From the NCBI GenBank assembly GCA_017934745.1, contig JAGBIY010000011.1:1-64000 (forward strand): a stretch of 64,000 bases of DNA, written 5' to 3'. How positions within the stretch are numbered: the stretch's first letter is position 1; each line of letters opens with the position of its first letter. The translations under genes were made by a program, and so were the position numbers. Below are positions 15,381-24,771 of this stretch, piece by piece. The notes under the pieces were generated by a model, which saw only the letters and a list, made by a program, of their open reading frames with translations, made no database searches and was not told the DNA's origin. The stretch comes from Treponema sp. GTDB taxonomy: Bacteria > Spirochaetota > Spirochaetia > Treponematales > Treponemataceae.

Positions 15381-16766
15381 TTACTGGGGGAAGAATCTGT
15401 CGGAAGAAAGCACACGAGTCAAATGGACATAGCAGTCGCCGTGTTTTGAAAGGAACGAGCCGAGGGAATACTCCACCCCGCTCTCGAAGACTGTGCATGA
15501 GAAACGTCCGCTTTCGTCGAAATACGGGAATATCACGGCAGAATCGTCAAAAGAGTGGTATTCGGTCTTGTTTCCGTTCTTCGTTCCGGAAGGATGCCGT
15601 GTCCTGATTGCCGCGAGGTAGAAATAAGTCGGCTCCGTAGCGGCAAGGACATAGAGCGTCTGCGCAAGGAATTCCGACCGGTAGCCGGAATTCGGTATGT
15701 ACCCCGTCAAATTCTCGATGCCCCTCGAAGTCATCTCGGCGCAGAACGGTGTTATGCTGACATCGACACCTGACTCCTCGTACATGTACTTTTTCCTCGT
15801 CTGGCTAGAAAGCCGGGCGGCGGCAAGGTTCCTCGTCCAATCCAGAGAGAAGTTCAAGTCGTCTTTGTCGTCGAGAGCGTGGGCGTGCCCCATCGGGTTC
15901 ACGGAGACAGTCTTCCGCAAAAGGGGCGCGACCAACGTTCCGCTTCCGCTTATCGGGTTGATGAGTCCGTCGACGACCCACTTCACGAATCCGTTGGAAT
16001 CGACAGTGAGATAGTTCATGTCCGCATCGTCAACGGCGCGAGGGCTTCCGCTCGAAGCGTACACAGGGTCCCCGAATTCATTGTACGCTCCGTCCTTTTC
16101 GTATTTTATTTTTGAGAGAACCTTCTTGATTTTCGCGATCATGCTCTTCTTGTTCTCGTACTGTCCCGGATATATCTCGACATATCTCCACGGCAGCGTC
16201 TTTTCCGTTATCGTGAGGATTCTGTTGAACGAGGCGGTGTACAACGACTCCATCGAGACACCGACAGGAACAGAGCGCGCCGCGTAGCAGCCGCCGATGA
16301 CGTAATCGGCGAGCGTCTTCTTTCCGGCGTATGTGTCCGGCGAGAACTGCACGAAAACGTCCCCGTCCTTGGCGAAATAGTACTTTATGCTCTTGGGTTT
16401 TCCGGTTATCGAATCCCTTGTCAAAATCCACGAGCCGCATGCGTCGGCGGCGTATTCGCTCACGGTCTGCTTGCCCTCCACGCCGTCGCTGACGACCGAG
16501 AACGAGAGCGTCACCTCCGGCGCGACTACGACCGAAAATGTGCTCTCAGACTCCTCAAGGCGAATCTGGAATTTCTGTCCGATGGAATTTGTACGGACTT
16601 CCGCTTTTTTTCCCCTGAGATTCTTGAGCGACGGATAGAACCATGCCGAAGCTATCGACTCCCTTATCGTATCGGAATCGGGAACCCCCATCCGGTTGTA
16701 TTCGGCGAAGACTGACCCCGCCAGAGCAAAAATCAGCAACACGAAAATTGAACGAATTTTTGACAT
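15381..16766 (-). CDS. Exported protein of unknown function, first gene upstream of exbB-like gene
   Basis: From the ATG at 16766 the 461-residue product begins with a classical signal peptide ending in AGSVFA. That ATG has a GGAGA site 7 bases upstream; the longer frame from 16805 would bury the signal peptide. The mature part is mixed alpha/beta in appearance, with several lone cysteines, and I recognise no family. It is 61 bases upstream of the ExbB/ExbD/TolA-like genes on the same strand, so it may be a periplasmic or outer-membrane client of that motor. A terminator of the preceding gene lies just upstream of it, making it the likely first gene of the operon. Confidence 0.8.
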   Translation of the reverse strand: MSKIRSIFVLLIFALAGSVFAEYNRMGVPDSDTIRESIASAWFYPSLKNLRGKKAEVRTNSIGQKFQIRLEESESTFSVVVAPEVTLSFSVVSDGVEGKQTVSEYAADACGSWILTRDSITGKPKSIKYYFAKDGDVFVQFSPDTYAGKKTLADYVIGGCYAARSVPVGVSMESLYTASFNRILTITEKTLPWRYVEIYPGQYENKKSMIAKIKKVLSKIKYEKDGAYNEFGDPVYASSGSPRAVDDADMNYLTVDSNGFVKWVVDGLINPISGSGTLVAPLLRKTVSVNPMGHAHALDDKDDLNFSLDWTRNLAAARLSSQTRKKYMYEESGVDVSITPFCAEMTSRGIENLTGYIPNSGYRSEFLAQTLYVLAATEPTYFYLAAIRTRHPSGTKNGNKTEYHSFDDSAVIFPYFDESGRFSCTVFESGVEYSLGSFLSKHGDCYVHLTRVLSSDRFFPQ

Positions 16767-16822
16767 TTGATTCTCCATGAAAAAATGCACTGAAAAAGAC
16801 AGCATTTCTCAAATTATCGGAC

Positions 16823-16845
16823 AAAAAAAAAGTCCACTGAACTTT
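16823..16845 (-). terminator. Rho-independent terminator after the activase gene
   Basis: Reading the minus strand, AAAGTTC-AGT-GGACTTT forms a 7-bp stem with one T-G pair and is followed directly by a run of T. It lies 47 bases after the stop of the 1530-residue gene. Confidence 0.65.
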
Positions 16846-16891
16846 GAACTTGAAAGACAGTCCAAAATAGCAGACTTTTTTTTACAACAAT

Positions 16892-19800
16892 TTACTGTTG
16901 TCCGACAGCCATCGGCGTGTGCTTCGTGTCCACAGGGTCGTCGTCGAACAGGACGGCTCCGGCGGCGTACTGGACGACAGGCTCCACCTCGCCCTTCGGA
17001 GTCCAGATTTTTCCGTTCGGAAGCTCGTCCGGGTTCTTGCCGATTGGGGCGTTTGAAAGCAGAAGCTTCAGGCGGTTCAACTGGTTCACCTCGCTGGCTC
17101 CCGGATCGTAGTCAATCGCGCTGATGTTCGACTCAGGATAGCGTCTACGGAGCTCCTTTATCACGCCCTTTCCGGTTATGTGGTTCGGGAGGCAGGCGAA
17201 CGGCTGCACGCACGCGATGCTCGGCGCACCCGAATGAATCAGCTCGACCATCTCGGCCGTGAGGAACCAGCCCTCGCCCGATATGTTTCCAATCTGCACG
17301 ATTCCGTCCACCAAGTCCATCATCTTCCAGATGTTCGTCGGCGCGTCGAACCTGCGCGACTGCCTTAGCTTCTTTTCGATGTAGTTCCTGTAGAGCTGCA
17401 GAGCCCAGACGGCGAACTTCGCGTTCCTCTCCTCCGACTTCGGCCAGGCGAGCTCCCTCGTCCTGAACTTTCCGTCGGAAATCGTGTAGAAGAGGAAGTC
17501 CATCAAGTCCGGCATGACGCACTCCGCGCCCTCGCGCTCGATGACGTTCACCATGTCGTTGTTGGCGGTCGGGTGGAATTTCACGAGAATCTCGCCGACA
17601 ACGCCCACCCTCGGCTTCTTCACAGGGAGAATCGGGATGTTGTCGAAGTCCTTTATGATTCCGCGCACGAGTTTCTTGTATTTTAGAATCGAATTCGACT
17701 TGAGCATCTCCTCGGCCTTGGCGTTCCACTTCTCGTAAAGCTCGTTCGCGCTTCCCGGCACCTTCTCGTAAGGGCGCACTCGGTAGAGCACGCGCATGAG
17801 GAGGTCGCCGATGAACGTCGCCATCATCGCCTTGTGGATGAGGGAGAACGTGAACTTGAAGCCCGGATTGCTCTCAAGTCCGAGAGCGTTCAGGGAGATG
17901 ACAGGAATGTGCGACCAGCCGGCATCGTTCAAGGCGCGGCGGATGAAGCCGATGTAGTTCGTGGCTCGGCAGCCGCCTCCAGTCTGCGTGATGATGAGGG
18001 CGGTCTTGTTCAGGTCGTACTTTCCAGACTGCAAGGCCTCTATCATCTGGCCGGCGACGAGAATCGACGGATAGCAAGCGTCGTTGTTGACGTACTTCAA
18101 GCCCGTGTCCACCGCCTTCGGGTCCACGGAGTCGAGGATGACGAAATTGTAGCCCGAATACTGGAACGCCTTCTGCAGAAGCCTGAAATGAATCGGAGAC
18201 ATCTGAGGGGCGATTATCGTGTACTTCTCCTTCTGCATCTCCTCCGTGTAGACAGTCCTCTGGTAGGCCGCGGACTTCTTCTCCACCTTGTGCGGATTTC
18301 TCTGGCGGGCTTTGACGGCCGCGATGAGGGAGCGGATTCTGATTCTGACCGCTCCGAGGTTCGAGCCTTCGTCGATTTTGATGAGTGTGTACATCCTCGA
18401 CTTGGACTTCATGATTTCGTCCACCTGGTCGGCTGTAACGGCATCGAGTCCGCACCCGAAAGAAGTGAGCTGGACGAGCTCGAGGTTCGGCATTCCAGAG
18501 ACGAAGTTCGCCGCCCTGTAGAGCCTGTTGTGGTATGTCCACTGGTCGATGATTCTGAGCGGGCGTTCGATTGAGCCGAGGTGCGCAACGGAATCCTCCG
18601 TGAAGACCGCAAGCCCAAGCCCGTGAATCATCTCCGGGATTCCGTGGTTGATTTCCGGGTCGAGGTGGTACGGGCGGCCGGCGAGCACGATTCCGTTTCC
18701 GCCAGTGACGACGAGCTGCTCAAGAGCCTCCTCCGCCGCGTGCTGAGTGTCGAGCTTGAACTGCTCCTGCTCTTTCCAGCCGGCCTCCACGGCCTCGTAC
18801 ACCTTGTCCTTGGCGAGTTTGGGGAAATGCTTGTGGAGTTCCTCGTAGACACGCTCCTTCAAGCGCGGCAAATCGTAAATCGGAAGGAACGGATTCATGA
18901 AGAGCAAATCCTTGTCCTCCCTGATTGCGTCGATGTTGTTCTTGAGGACTTCCGGGTACGACGTGACGACAGGGCAGTTGTAGTGGTTTCCAGCCCCCTT
19001 GTCCTCGATTTTCTCATAAGGCACGCACGGATAGAAGATGAACTTGCAGCCCATCTTGATGAGAGACTCCATGTGGCCGTGCGAGATTTTTCCCGGATAG
19101 CAGACGGACTCGGACGGAATGGAATCGATTCCCTTCTCGTAGACGTTCCTGTTCGAGCGCGGAGAAAGCTTCACCTGGAAGCCGAGCTTCGTGAAGAGAG
19201 TGAACCAGAGCGGATAGTTCTCGTACATGTTCAAAACGCGCGGGATTCCGACAGAACCGTTCGGAGCGTCCTCAGGGCGGAGCGGAACGTAATGCTGGAA
19301 GAGCCTCTTGTATTTCCAGTCGAAGAGGTTCGGCAGCTCCACGCCCGTGGATTCGATTCCAGTGTTCTCCTTGTTCGAGCCGTCGACTTTCTTCGTGTTC
19401 TTGAGGGTGTGCCTCTCCAAGCCCTTCTCGCACCTGTTTCCGGTCACGAACTGGCGGACTTCGCTCTCCCCACCGTCGACTCCGGCGGTCGTGAACGTGT
19501 TGATTGTGAGAAGGCAGTTGTTCGCGCAGCCGCCGCAGCGGGTAAGCTCAAGCGAAACCTTGAATGACTCCAGCTGTTCGAGAGTGGCGATGTTCGAGAC
19601 GATTTTCGGCGGCACCCAGTTCTTCTCCTGGCCGGGCTTGGGAGCCGTGAGGTCGCACCACTGGTCGTACGCGATGAGGGCGGAACCGTACGCGCCCATG
19701 AGTCCCGCGACGTCCGGGCGGAAGACTTCCACACCGGCGATTTTCTCGAAAGCGCGGAGGACGGCATCGTTGTAGAATGTTCCACCCTGCACGACGACCT

Positions 19801-21484
19801 TCGTTCCGATTTCAGAGGCGCGGCGGAGCTTTATGACCTTGAACAATGCGTTCTTGATTACCGAATACGAGAGACCAGCGGATATGTCGGCCACGGTCGC
19901 GCCTTCCTTCTGCGCCTGCTTGACGCGGGAATTCATGAATACCGTGCAGCGGCTTCCCAAGTCGACAGGCTTCTTGGCCATCAAGGCAATCTGGGAGAAG
20001 TCGCGGATGTTCAGGTTCATCGTGTTGGCGAAGTTGGCGAGGAAGGAGCCGCAGCCGGCGGAACAGGCCTCGTTCAACTGAATCGAAGTTATCGCGCCGT
20101 CCTTCATGCGGAGGCACTTCATGTCCTGTCCGCCGATGTCCAAAAGGAATTCCACGCCCGGAACGAAGAATTCTGCGGCGCGGTAGTGCGTAATCGTCTC
20201 GACCTCGCCAGCGTCAACGCCCAAAGCCGCCTGGAACAACGCCTCGCCGTATCCGGTGGAGACAGCGCGCGCGATGTACACGTCCTTCGGCAATATCGAG
20301 TAGAGGTTCTTCAAAACGCGGACCGCCAAATCGACGGGGTTTCCCGCGTTCACGTCGTAGAAGTCCCAGAGAATCTCGCCCTGCTTGTTCACGAGCACGG
20401 CCTTTGTGGTGGTGGAACCAGCGTCGAGGCCGAGGAAGACAGGTCCGTGGGTCTCCTCAAGCTTTCCCCTCTTCGCCTTGTCCTTGGCGTGCCTCTCGCG
20501 GAAGACCCTCAAATCCTCGTCGTCCTTGAACAGAGGCTCAAGACGCTGAACCTCGGTCATCTCCGCGCCCTCAAGGTTCTTCAGGCTGTCCTTGAATTCC
20601 TTTATCGTCTTGAAAACCTTCGGCTTCTCGCCAGCGATGACCTTGTAGGACTTGTCGGCGGAATACGCGGAGCCCGCCGCCACGAAAAGCTGGGAATCCT
20701 CAGGGGCGATTATCTCCTCCGGCTTCAACTTTAGCGTCTCGATGAAGCGCACGCGGAGCTGGTCCAAAAAGTGGAGAGGTCCTCCCAGAAACGCGACATT
20801 TCCGCGAATCGGCTTTCCGCACGCGAGGCCGGAAATCGTCTGGTTCACGACGGCCTGGAAAATGGAGGCGGCGATGTCCTCCCTGCGCGCGCCCTCGTTG
20901 ATGAGCGGCTGCACGTCGGTCTTGGCGAAAACGCCGCAGCGCGCCGCAATCGGATAAATCTGCTTGCAGCCCTTGGCAAGCTCGTTCAGTCCCGGAGCGT
21001 CTGTCTCAAGCAAAGCGGCCATCTGGTCGATGAACGCACCCGTTCCGCCCGCGCAAGTTCCGTTCATGCGCTGTTCGACACCGTTCGAGAAATACGTGAT
21101 TTTCGCGTCCTCGCCACCGAGTTCGATTACGACGTCCGTGCGCGGAATGAGCTTCTTGACGGCGGTAGTGGCGGCGACGACTTCCTGGATGAAAGGGATG
21201 TCGAGCCACTGGGAGACAGACAGGCCGCCTGAGCCTGTGACCTTCACGGAAACAGGCTGGTTCTCGCCAAGCTTCACCTTCTTCTCCACTTCGTCCAGAG
21301 CCTTCGTGACGACGGTTATGATTGTGTTCCTGATGTCAGCCCTGTGGCGCTGGTAATCGCCGTAGAGCATCTTGTCGTTCTCGTCCAGGCAGAAGACTTT
21401 CACGGTCGTGGAGCCGACATCGATTCCGATTCTGACAGGAACCGCGGCCGGAGTGAATTTGACATTTGAATTGACTGTTTCCAT
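16892..21484 (-). CDS. Large (R)-2-hydroxyacyl-CoA dehydratase activase fusion (BadF/HgdC type)
   Basis: The 1530-residue protein contains two ASKHA ATPase modules of the BadF/BadG/BcrA/HgdC family. The first has IDVGSTTVK near residue 21, ELGGEDAKI near 121 and GTCAGGTGAF near 142; the second has LDAGSTTTK near 352, DIGGQDMKC, and the cysteine motif ACSAGCGSF that in activases holds a [4Fe-4S] cluster between subunits. The C-terminal half matches the DUF2229 and 2-hydroxyacyl-CoA dehydratase-like region. This long fused form is widespread in anaerobes. Family knowledge says it transfers ATP-driven low-potential electrons; the acceptor here is unknown and no separate dehydratase subunits are nearby. 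GAGGAT lies 6 bases before the start. It is divergently transcribed from the propeller/cyclase gene. Confidence 0.9.
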   Translation of the reverse strand: METVNSNVKFTPAAVPVRIGIDVGSTTVKVFCLDENDKMLYGDYQRHRADIRNTIITVVTKALDEVEKKVKLGENQPVSVKVTGSGGLSVSQWLDIPFIQEVVAATTAVKKLIPRTDVVIELGGEDAKITYFSNGVEQRMNGTCAGGTGAFIDQMAALLETDAPGLNELAKGCKQIYPIAARCGVFAKTDVQPLINEGARREDIAASIFQAVVNQTISGLACGKPIRGNVAFLGGPLHFLDQLRVRFIETLKLKPEEIIAPEDSQLFVAAGSAYSADKSYKVIAGEKPKVFKTIKEFKDSLKNLEGAEMTEVQRLEPLFKDDEDLRVFRERHAKDKAKRGKLEETHGPVFLGLDAGSTTTKAVLVNKQGEILWDFYDVNAGNPVDLAVRVLKNLYSILPKDVYIARAVSTGYGEALFQAALGVDAGEVETITHYRAAEFFVPGVEFLLDIGGQDMKCLRMKDGAITSIQLNEACSAGCGSFLANFANTMNLNIRDFSQIALMAKKPVDLGSRCTVFMNSRVKQAQKEGATVADISAGLSYSVIKNALFKVIKLRRASEIGTKVVVQGGTFYNDAVLRAFEKIAGVEVFRPDVAGLMGAYGSALIAYDQWCDLTAPKPGQEKNWVPPKIVSNIATLEQLESFKVSLELTRCGGCANNCLLTINTFTTAGVDGGESEVRQFVTGNRCEKGLERHTLKNTKKVDGSNKENTGIESTGVELPNLFDWKYKRLFQHYVPLRPEDAPNGSVGIPRVLNMYENYPLWFTLFTKLGFQVKLSPRSNRNVYEKGIDSIPSESVCYPGKISHGHMESLIKMGCKFIFYPCVPYEKIEDKGAGNHYNCPVVTSYPEVLKNNIDAIREDKDLLFMNPFLPIYDLPRLKERVYEELHKHFPKLAKDKVYEAVEAGWKEQEQFKLDTQHAAEEALEQLVVTGGNGIVLAGRPYHLDPEINHGIPEMIHGLGLAVFTEDSVAHLGSIERPLRIIDQWTYHNRLYRAANFVSGMPNLELVQLTSFGCGLDAVTADQVDEIMKSKSRMYTLIKIDEGSNLGAVRIRIRSLIAAVKARQRNPHKVEKKSAAYQRTVYTEEMQKEKYTIIAPQMSPIHFRLLQKAFQYSGYNFVILDSVDPKAVDTGLKYVNNDACYPSILVAGQMIEALQSGKYDLNKTALIITQTGGGCRATNYIGFIRRALNDAGWSHIPVISLNALGLESNPGFKFTFSLIHKAMMATFIGDLLMRVLYRVRPYEKVPGSANELYEKWNAKAEEMLKSNSILKYKKLVRGIIKDFDNIPILPVKKPRVGVVGEILVKFHPTANNDMVNVIEREGAECVMPDLMDFLFYTISDGKFRTRELAWPKSEERNAKFAVWALQLYRNYIEKKLRQSRRFDAPTNIWKMMDLVDGIVQIGNISGEGWFLTAEMVELIHSGAPSIACVQPFACLPNHITGKGVIKELRRRYPESNISAIDYDPGASEVNQLNRLKLLLSNAPIGKNPDELPNGKIWTPKGEVEPVVQYAAGAVLFDDDPVDTKHTPMAVGQQ

Positions 21485-21587
21485 AAAAAATCCTCAAAAA
21501 GCAAAAAATAAATGATAGGTAATTGCGTGACAAGGAGACTTGAAAACCGAAATTTCCAAAAATTCTCCATAAAAATCCAACTTTTCA

Positions 21588-21616
21588 ATTCTATTCAGAG
21601 TTACTTGAATTTTCAA
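21588..21616 (-). promoter_or_regulatory. Sigma70-type promoter of the activase gene
   Basis: On the minus strand TTGAAA is followed after exactly 17 bases by TAGAAT. The predicted start site gives a leader of about 100 bases before the 21484 start codon. Confidence 0.55.
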
Positions 21617-21633
21617 TAAACAGCTTTTCAAGT
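21603..21633. promoter_or_regulatory. Inverted repeat in the divergent promoter region
   Basis: ACTTGAA and TTCAAGT are 17 bases apart and overlap the minus-strand -35 and the area just before the plus-strand gene. It could be an operator for a shared regulator; no regulator gene is adjacent. Confidence 0.3.
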
Positions 21634-21679
21634 AGAATGAAATAAAGGTGCTTTTAAGTCGCAAGTCGAGGGAGAAAAA

Positions 21680-24600
21680 ATGCAGAAAAAATTCATCTTC
21701 GCGGCACTCGCCGCATTGTCGTGCTTCACAAATGTCTTCGCGGACGACAGCGCAGACTCGTTCCTCTCTGATTTCGTGTCGAGGAATTGGACAACGGCCG
21801 ACGGACTCCCGGCAAATTCAGTCACGTCGATACTGCAGGACAAGACGGGGTACATCTACTTCGGGACATACGACGGACTTGTCAGATTCGACGGAGTGGA
21901 ATTCGCCACGCTCACGAGGAACTCGAACCCAAAATACAACTTCATAACAGTCAGGACGCTCTTCAAAGACTCCAACGAAAGCATCTGGGTAGGCTCCAAC
22001 GACGAGGGGCTTGTAGAGTTGCGGAAGGACGGACGGACAAGGACGTACACCTCAAAAGACGGAATCCCCAACAACTCGGTAAGGGCGATATGCGAAGACC
22101 ACGAGGGGATCATCTGGGTCGGAACGGCGGGCGGAATAGCGTACATCGCGGGAAAGGACGGAGAAAAACCGGAAGTCGTCGTTCCTGAAGGACTCGAGGA
22201 ATTCGCGGAGAGCAACGTCCTCGTCATGCGCCTCTACTGCGACACGGAGGGAAAAATCTGGATAGCGACAGGAAAAGAGAACAAGCTAATCACATACTCT
22301 GCAAATAAATTCAGCCTGCACGGCGGATTCAAATCGCTGGAGAACACGACAGTCACATGCGTCGCGCAGGACAACTCTGGCGCGTTCTGGTTCGGAGTGT
22401 CGCCGCACTACGCGCTCAAGGCGGACGGAGAGGAAGAGGAGATTTTCGACATCGGACACGGGAAACAGAGGGGAACCCATGTCGAGAAAATTTATCAAGA
22501 CCGGAGCGCGAACATCTGGTGCGCGCTGGACACAGGAGCGGCAATCATACACGACGGAAAAATCTCCTACATCGACAAGTCGAACGGCCTTTGCGACAAC
22601 AAGCTCTCGGACATAATGGAAGACACGGAAGGCAACCTCTGGATTGCGACAGACAACGGAGGAATCGACAAGCTCTCGCAGAGCAAATTCAGGACGGTCA
22701 GGCTCGACAGCCCAGTGAACGCGCTCTGCCACGACAAAGGAAGAGGTGTCGAGTGGATAGCCTGCAACGACGGACTCCGCTGCTACAAGAACGGAGAATT
22801 CATAGAGAACGAGACGACGAGGCTCTGCAGGAACACTAGAATCAGGCATGTCGGAATGACGGAGGACGGAGAGCTGCTCATCTCCTCCTACGAAAAGCTC
22901 GGACAGGTCGTGGTCGGAAAAGACGGAGCGACGAGGAACTTCACGAAGGCTGACGGACTGGAAAGCGACAAGACGAGGGCGGCCATAAAATCCAGGGACG
23001 GAACGTACTTCGTCGCCACAACGGCCGGACTCAACATGATAGGCGCGGACGGAACGATAAGCTCGATAACGAAGAAGGACGGAATCGAGAACGAGTACAT
23101 AATGTGCGTCTTCGAGGATTCGCTCGGAAGGATATGGTGCGGAACGGACGGAGGCGGAGTCTTCACGGTCGAGGAAACCGGCGGAATTTACAAAGTGGCA
23201 GACAAGTTGACCACCGAAGACGGACTTTCTGGCAACATCGTGTTCAAGGTGAGCGAAATCGGCGGGAACATCTGGATTTGCACGGGTTCGGGAATGACAA
23301 GAATCAAGGACGGAAAACTGTTCAACTTCAACTCGTCGAATGGGCTTGGCTCAACGGAAGTCATGCAGATAATCCCAGACTACACGGGAACGGCCTGGCT
23401 CACGTCGAACAGGGGCATCTCCAGCGTGAAAACGGAAGACCTCGACGCCTGCGCCGACGGAAAGATTCCCCGCGTCTCCACCCGGTACTTCGGGAAATCG
23501 GACGGACTACTCTCGGCCGGAGTGACATCGACATCGCGCTCTGACGCCGACCCGCATGGAATAATCTGGTTCCCGCTCACGGACGGATTCGCTACATACG
23601 ACCCGTCGGAAATCACGTCGAACGAATACGCACCGATAATCCACATCCAAGAGCTGACAATCGACAACGAGAAGAGGGAATGGGACGGCAAGCCTGTCGT
23701 CCTCGCCCCAGGCGTGAAAAGGTTCGGCATCAAATTCACAGGGGTCGGATTCATCGCAAGCGAGCAGACGCAGTTCTCCACGGAGCTTGAGGGGTTCGAC
23801 ACGGAATACACGGAGTGGACGCACGAGCGGAGCGTCTCGTACACGAACCTCAAGCACGGAACGTACCGTTTCTCGGTCATAGCGAAAAGCGGCAACGACA
23901 TCATCTCCGAGCCTGTCGAATTCTGCATAACGAAGAAGCCGTACATCTGGGAGCTTGCATGGTTCTACATCGCCATCGGACTATTCGCAATCGGAACCAC
24001 GATAGCGGTGTCCATGGTGAGAATCAGGGAAATCGAGAAGCAGAAGCTCACCCTCAAGGAGGAAGTCGACAAGAAGACCGAGGAGATTTGGGGGCTGCTG
24101 CTGAACATCCTCCCCAAGGAGACTGCGGAGGAACTCAGGAGTAATCCGAAGAAGACGATAGCGGAACGGCACGAGAACGTCACCGTGCTCTTCGCCGACA
24201 TCGTGGGGTTCGCGCAGATGAGCGAGGAGCTTCCGGCGGAGGAAGGCGTGAAGATGCTCAACACGATTTTCGAGAAGTTCGACACGAGGGCGAAGCACGA
24301 GGGAATAGAGAAGATAAAGACGGTCGGGGACTCCTACATGGCCGCGTGCGGATTAAGGAAGGAGAAGGACGCAGCGGAGAGGATGATACGGTACGCGCGA
24401 GGAATCATGCACGACCTCGAAGAGCTGAACGAACACTCGGAGACGAAAATAGCGATGCGAATAGGAATCAACACAGGCTCTCTCGTCTCTGGAGTCGTCG
24501 GCTCGGCGAAATACATCTACGACATCTGGGGCGACACGGTGAACATCGCGAGCAGGATGGAGTCCACGGGAGATTCGATGAGAATCCACATCTCGGAAAG

Positions 24601-24703
24601 CACGTTCCAGGCGACGAGCGGAATATTCAACTACTCAGGCCCGCAAGAAATCGAGGTGAAGGGAAAAGGCATGATGAAGACGTACTACCTTGAGCACCTG
24701 TAG
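21680..24703 (+). CDS. Periplasmic beta-propeller sensor fused to class III adenylate cyclase
   Basis: The 1007-residue protein starts with a signal peptide ending near VFA (residue 21). About 620 residues of two-component-regulator propeller repeats follow (recurring IWVGT, IWCGTDGGG and similar), then a Y_Y_Y domain at about 690-750, one transmembrane helix at about 758-780, a short coiled coil and a C-terminal cyclase domain. Catalytic features are visible: FADIVGF with the metal-binding Asp, the Lys in KTVGDSYM, and DIWGDTVNIASRME with the Asp, Asn and Arg positions; the Lys/Asp pair indicates ATP rather than GTP. So an extracytoplasmic signal, perhaps a polysaccharide fragment as in hybrid two-component systems with this propeller, is likely to control cAMP synthesis. 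GAGGGAG precedes the start. Confidence 0.9.
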   Translation: MQKKFIFAALAALSCFTNVFADDSADSFLSDFVSRNWTTADGLPANSVTSILQDKTGYIYFGTYDGLVRFDGVEFATLTRNSNPKYNFITVRTLFKDSNESIWVGSNDEGLVELRKDGRTRTYTSKDGIPNNSVRAICEDHEGIIWVGTAGGIAYIAGKDGEKPEVVVPEGLEEFAESNVLVMRLYCDTEGKIWIATGKENKLITYSANKFSLHGGFKSLENTTVTCVAQDNSGAFWFGVSPHYALKADGEEEEIFDIGHGKQRGTHVEKIYQDRSANIWCALDTGAAIIHDGKISYIDKSNGLCDNKLSDIMEDTEGNLWIATDNGGIDKLSQSKFRTVRLDSPVNALCHDKGRGVEWIACNDGLRCYKNGEFIENETTRLCRNTRIRHVGMTEDGELLISSYEKLGQVVVGKDGATRNFTKADGLESDKTRAAIKSRDGTYFVATTAGLNMIGADGTISSITKKDGIENEYIMCVFEDSLGRIWCGTDGGGVFTVEETGGIYKVADKLTTEDGLSGNIVFKVSEIGGNIWICTGSGMTRIKDGKLFNFNSSNGLGSTEVMQIIPDYTGTAWLTSNRGISSVKTEDLDACADGKIPRVSTRYFGKSDGLLSAGVTSTSRSDADPHGIIWFPLTDGFATYDPSEITSNEYAPIIHIQELTIDNEKREWDGKPVVLAPGVKRFGIKFTGVGFIASEQTQFSTELEGFDTEYTEWTHERSVSYTNLKHGTYRFSVIAKSGNDIISEPVEFCITKKPYIWELAWFYIAIGLFAIGTTIAVSMVRIREIEKQKLTLKEEVDKKTEEIWGLLLNILPKETAEELRSNPKKTIAERHENVTVLFADIVGFAQMSEELPAEEGVKMLNTIFEKFDTRAKHEGIEKIKTVGDSYMAACGLRKEKDAAERMIRYARGIMHDLEELNEHSETKIAMRIGINTGSLVSGVVGSAKYIYDIWGDTVNIASRMESTGDSMRIHISESTFQATSGIFNYSGPQEIEVKGKGMMKTYYLEHL

Positions 24704-24771
24704 CGGACAAGACCCGTCTTTCGTTTTCCATTAATTGAGGAACAGCCGATTTTTTTATACACTCGAACATT

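Noticed and set aside
24709..24724. AAGAC/GTCTT after the cyclase gene as a terminator
   Set aside because: The loop would be only two bases and the U-tract is weak.
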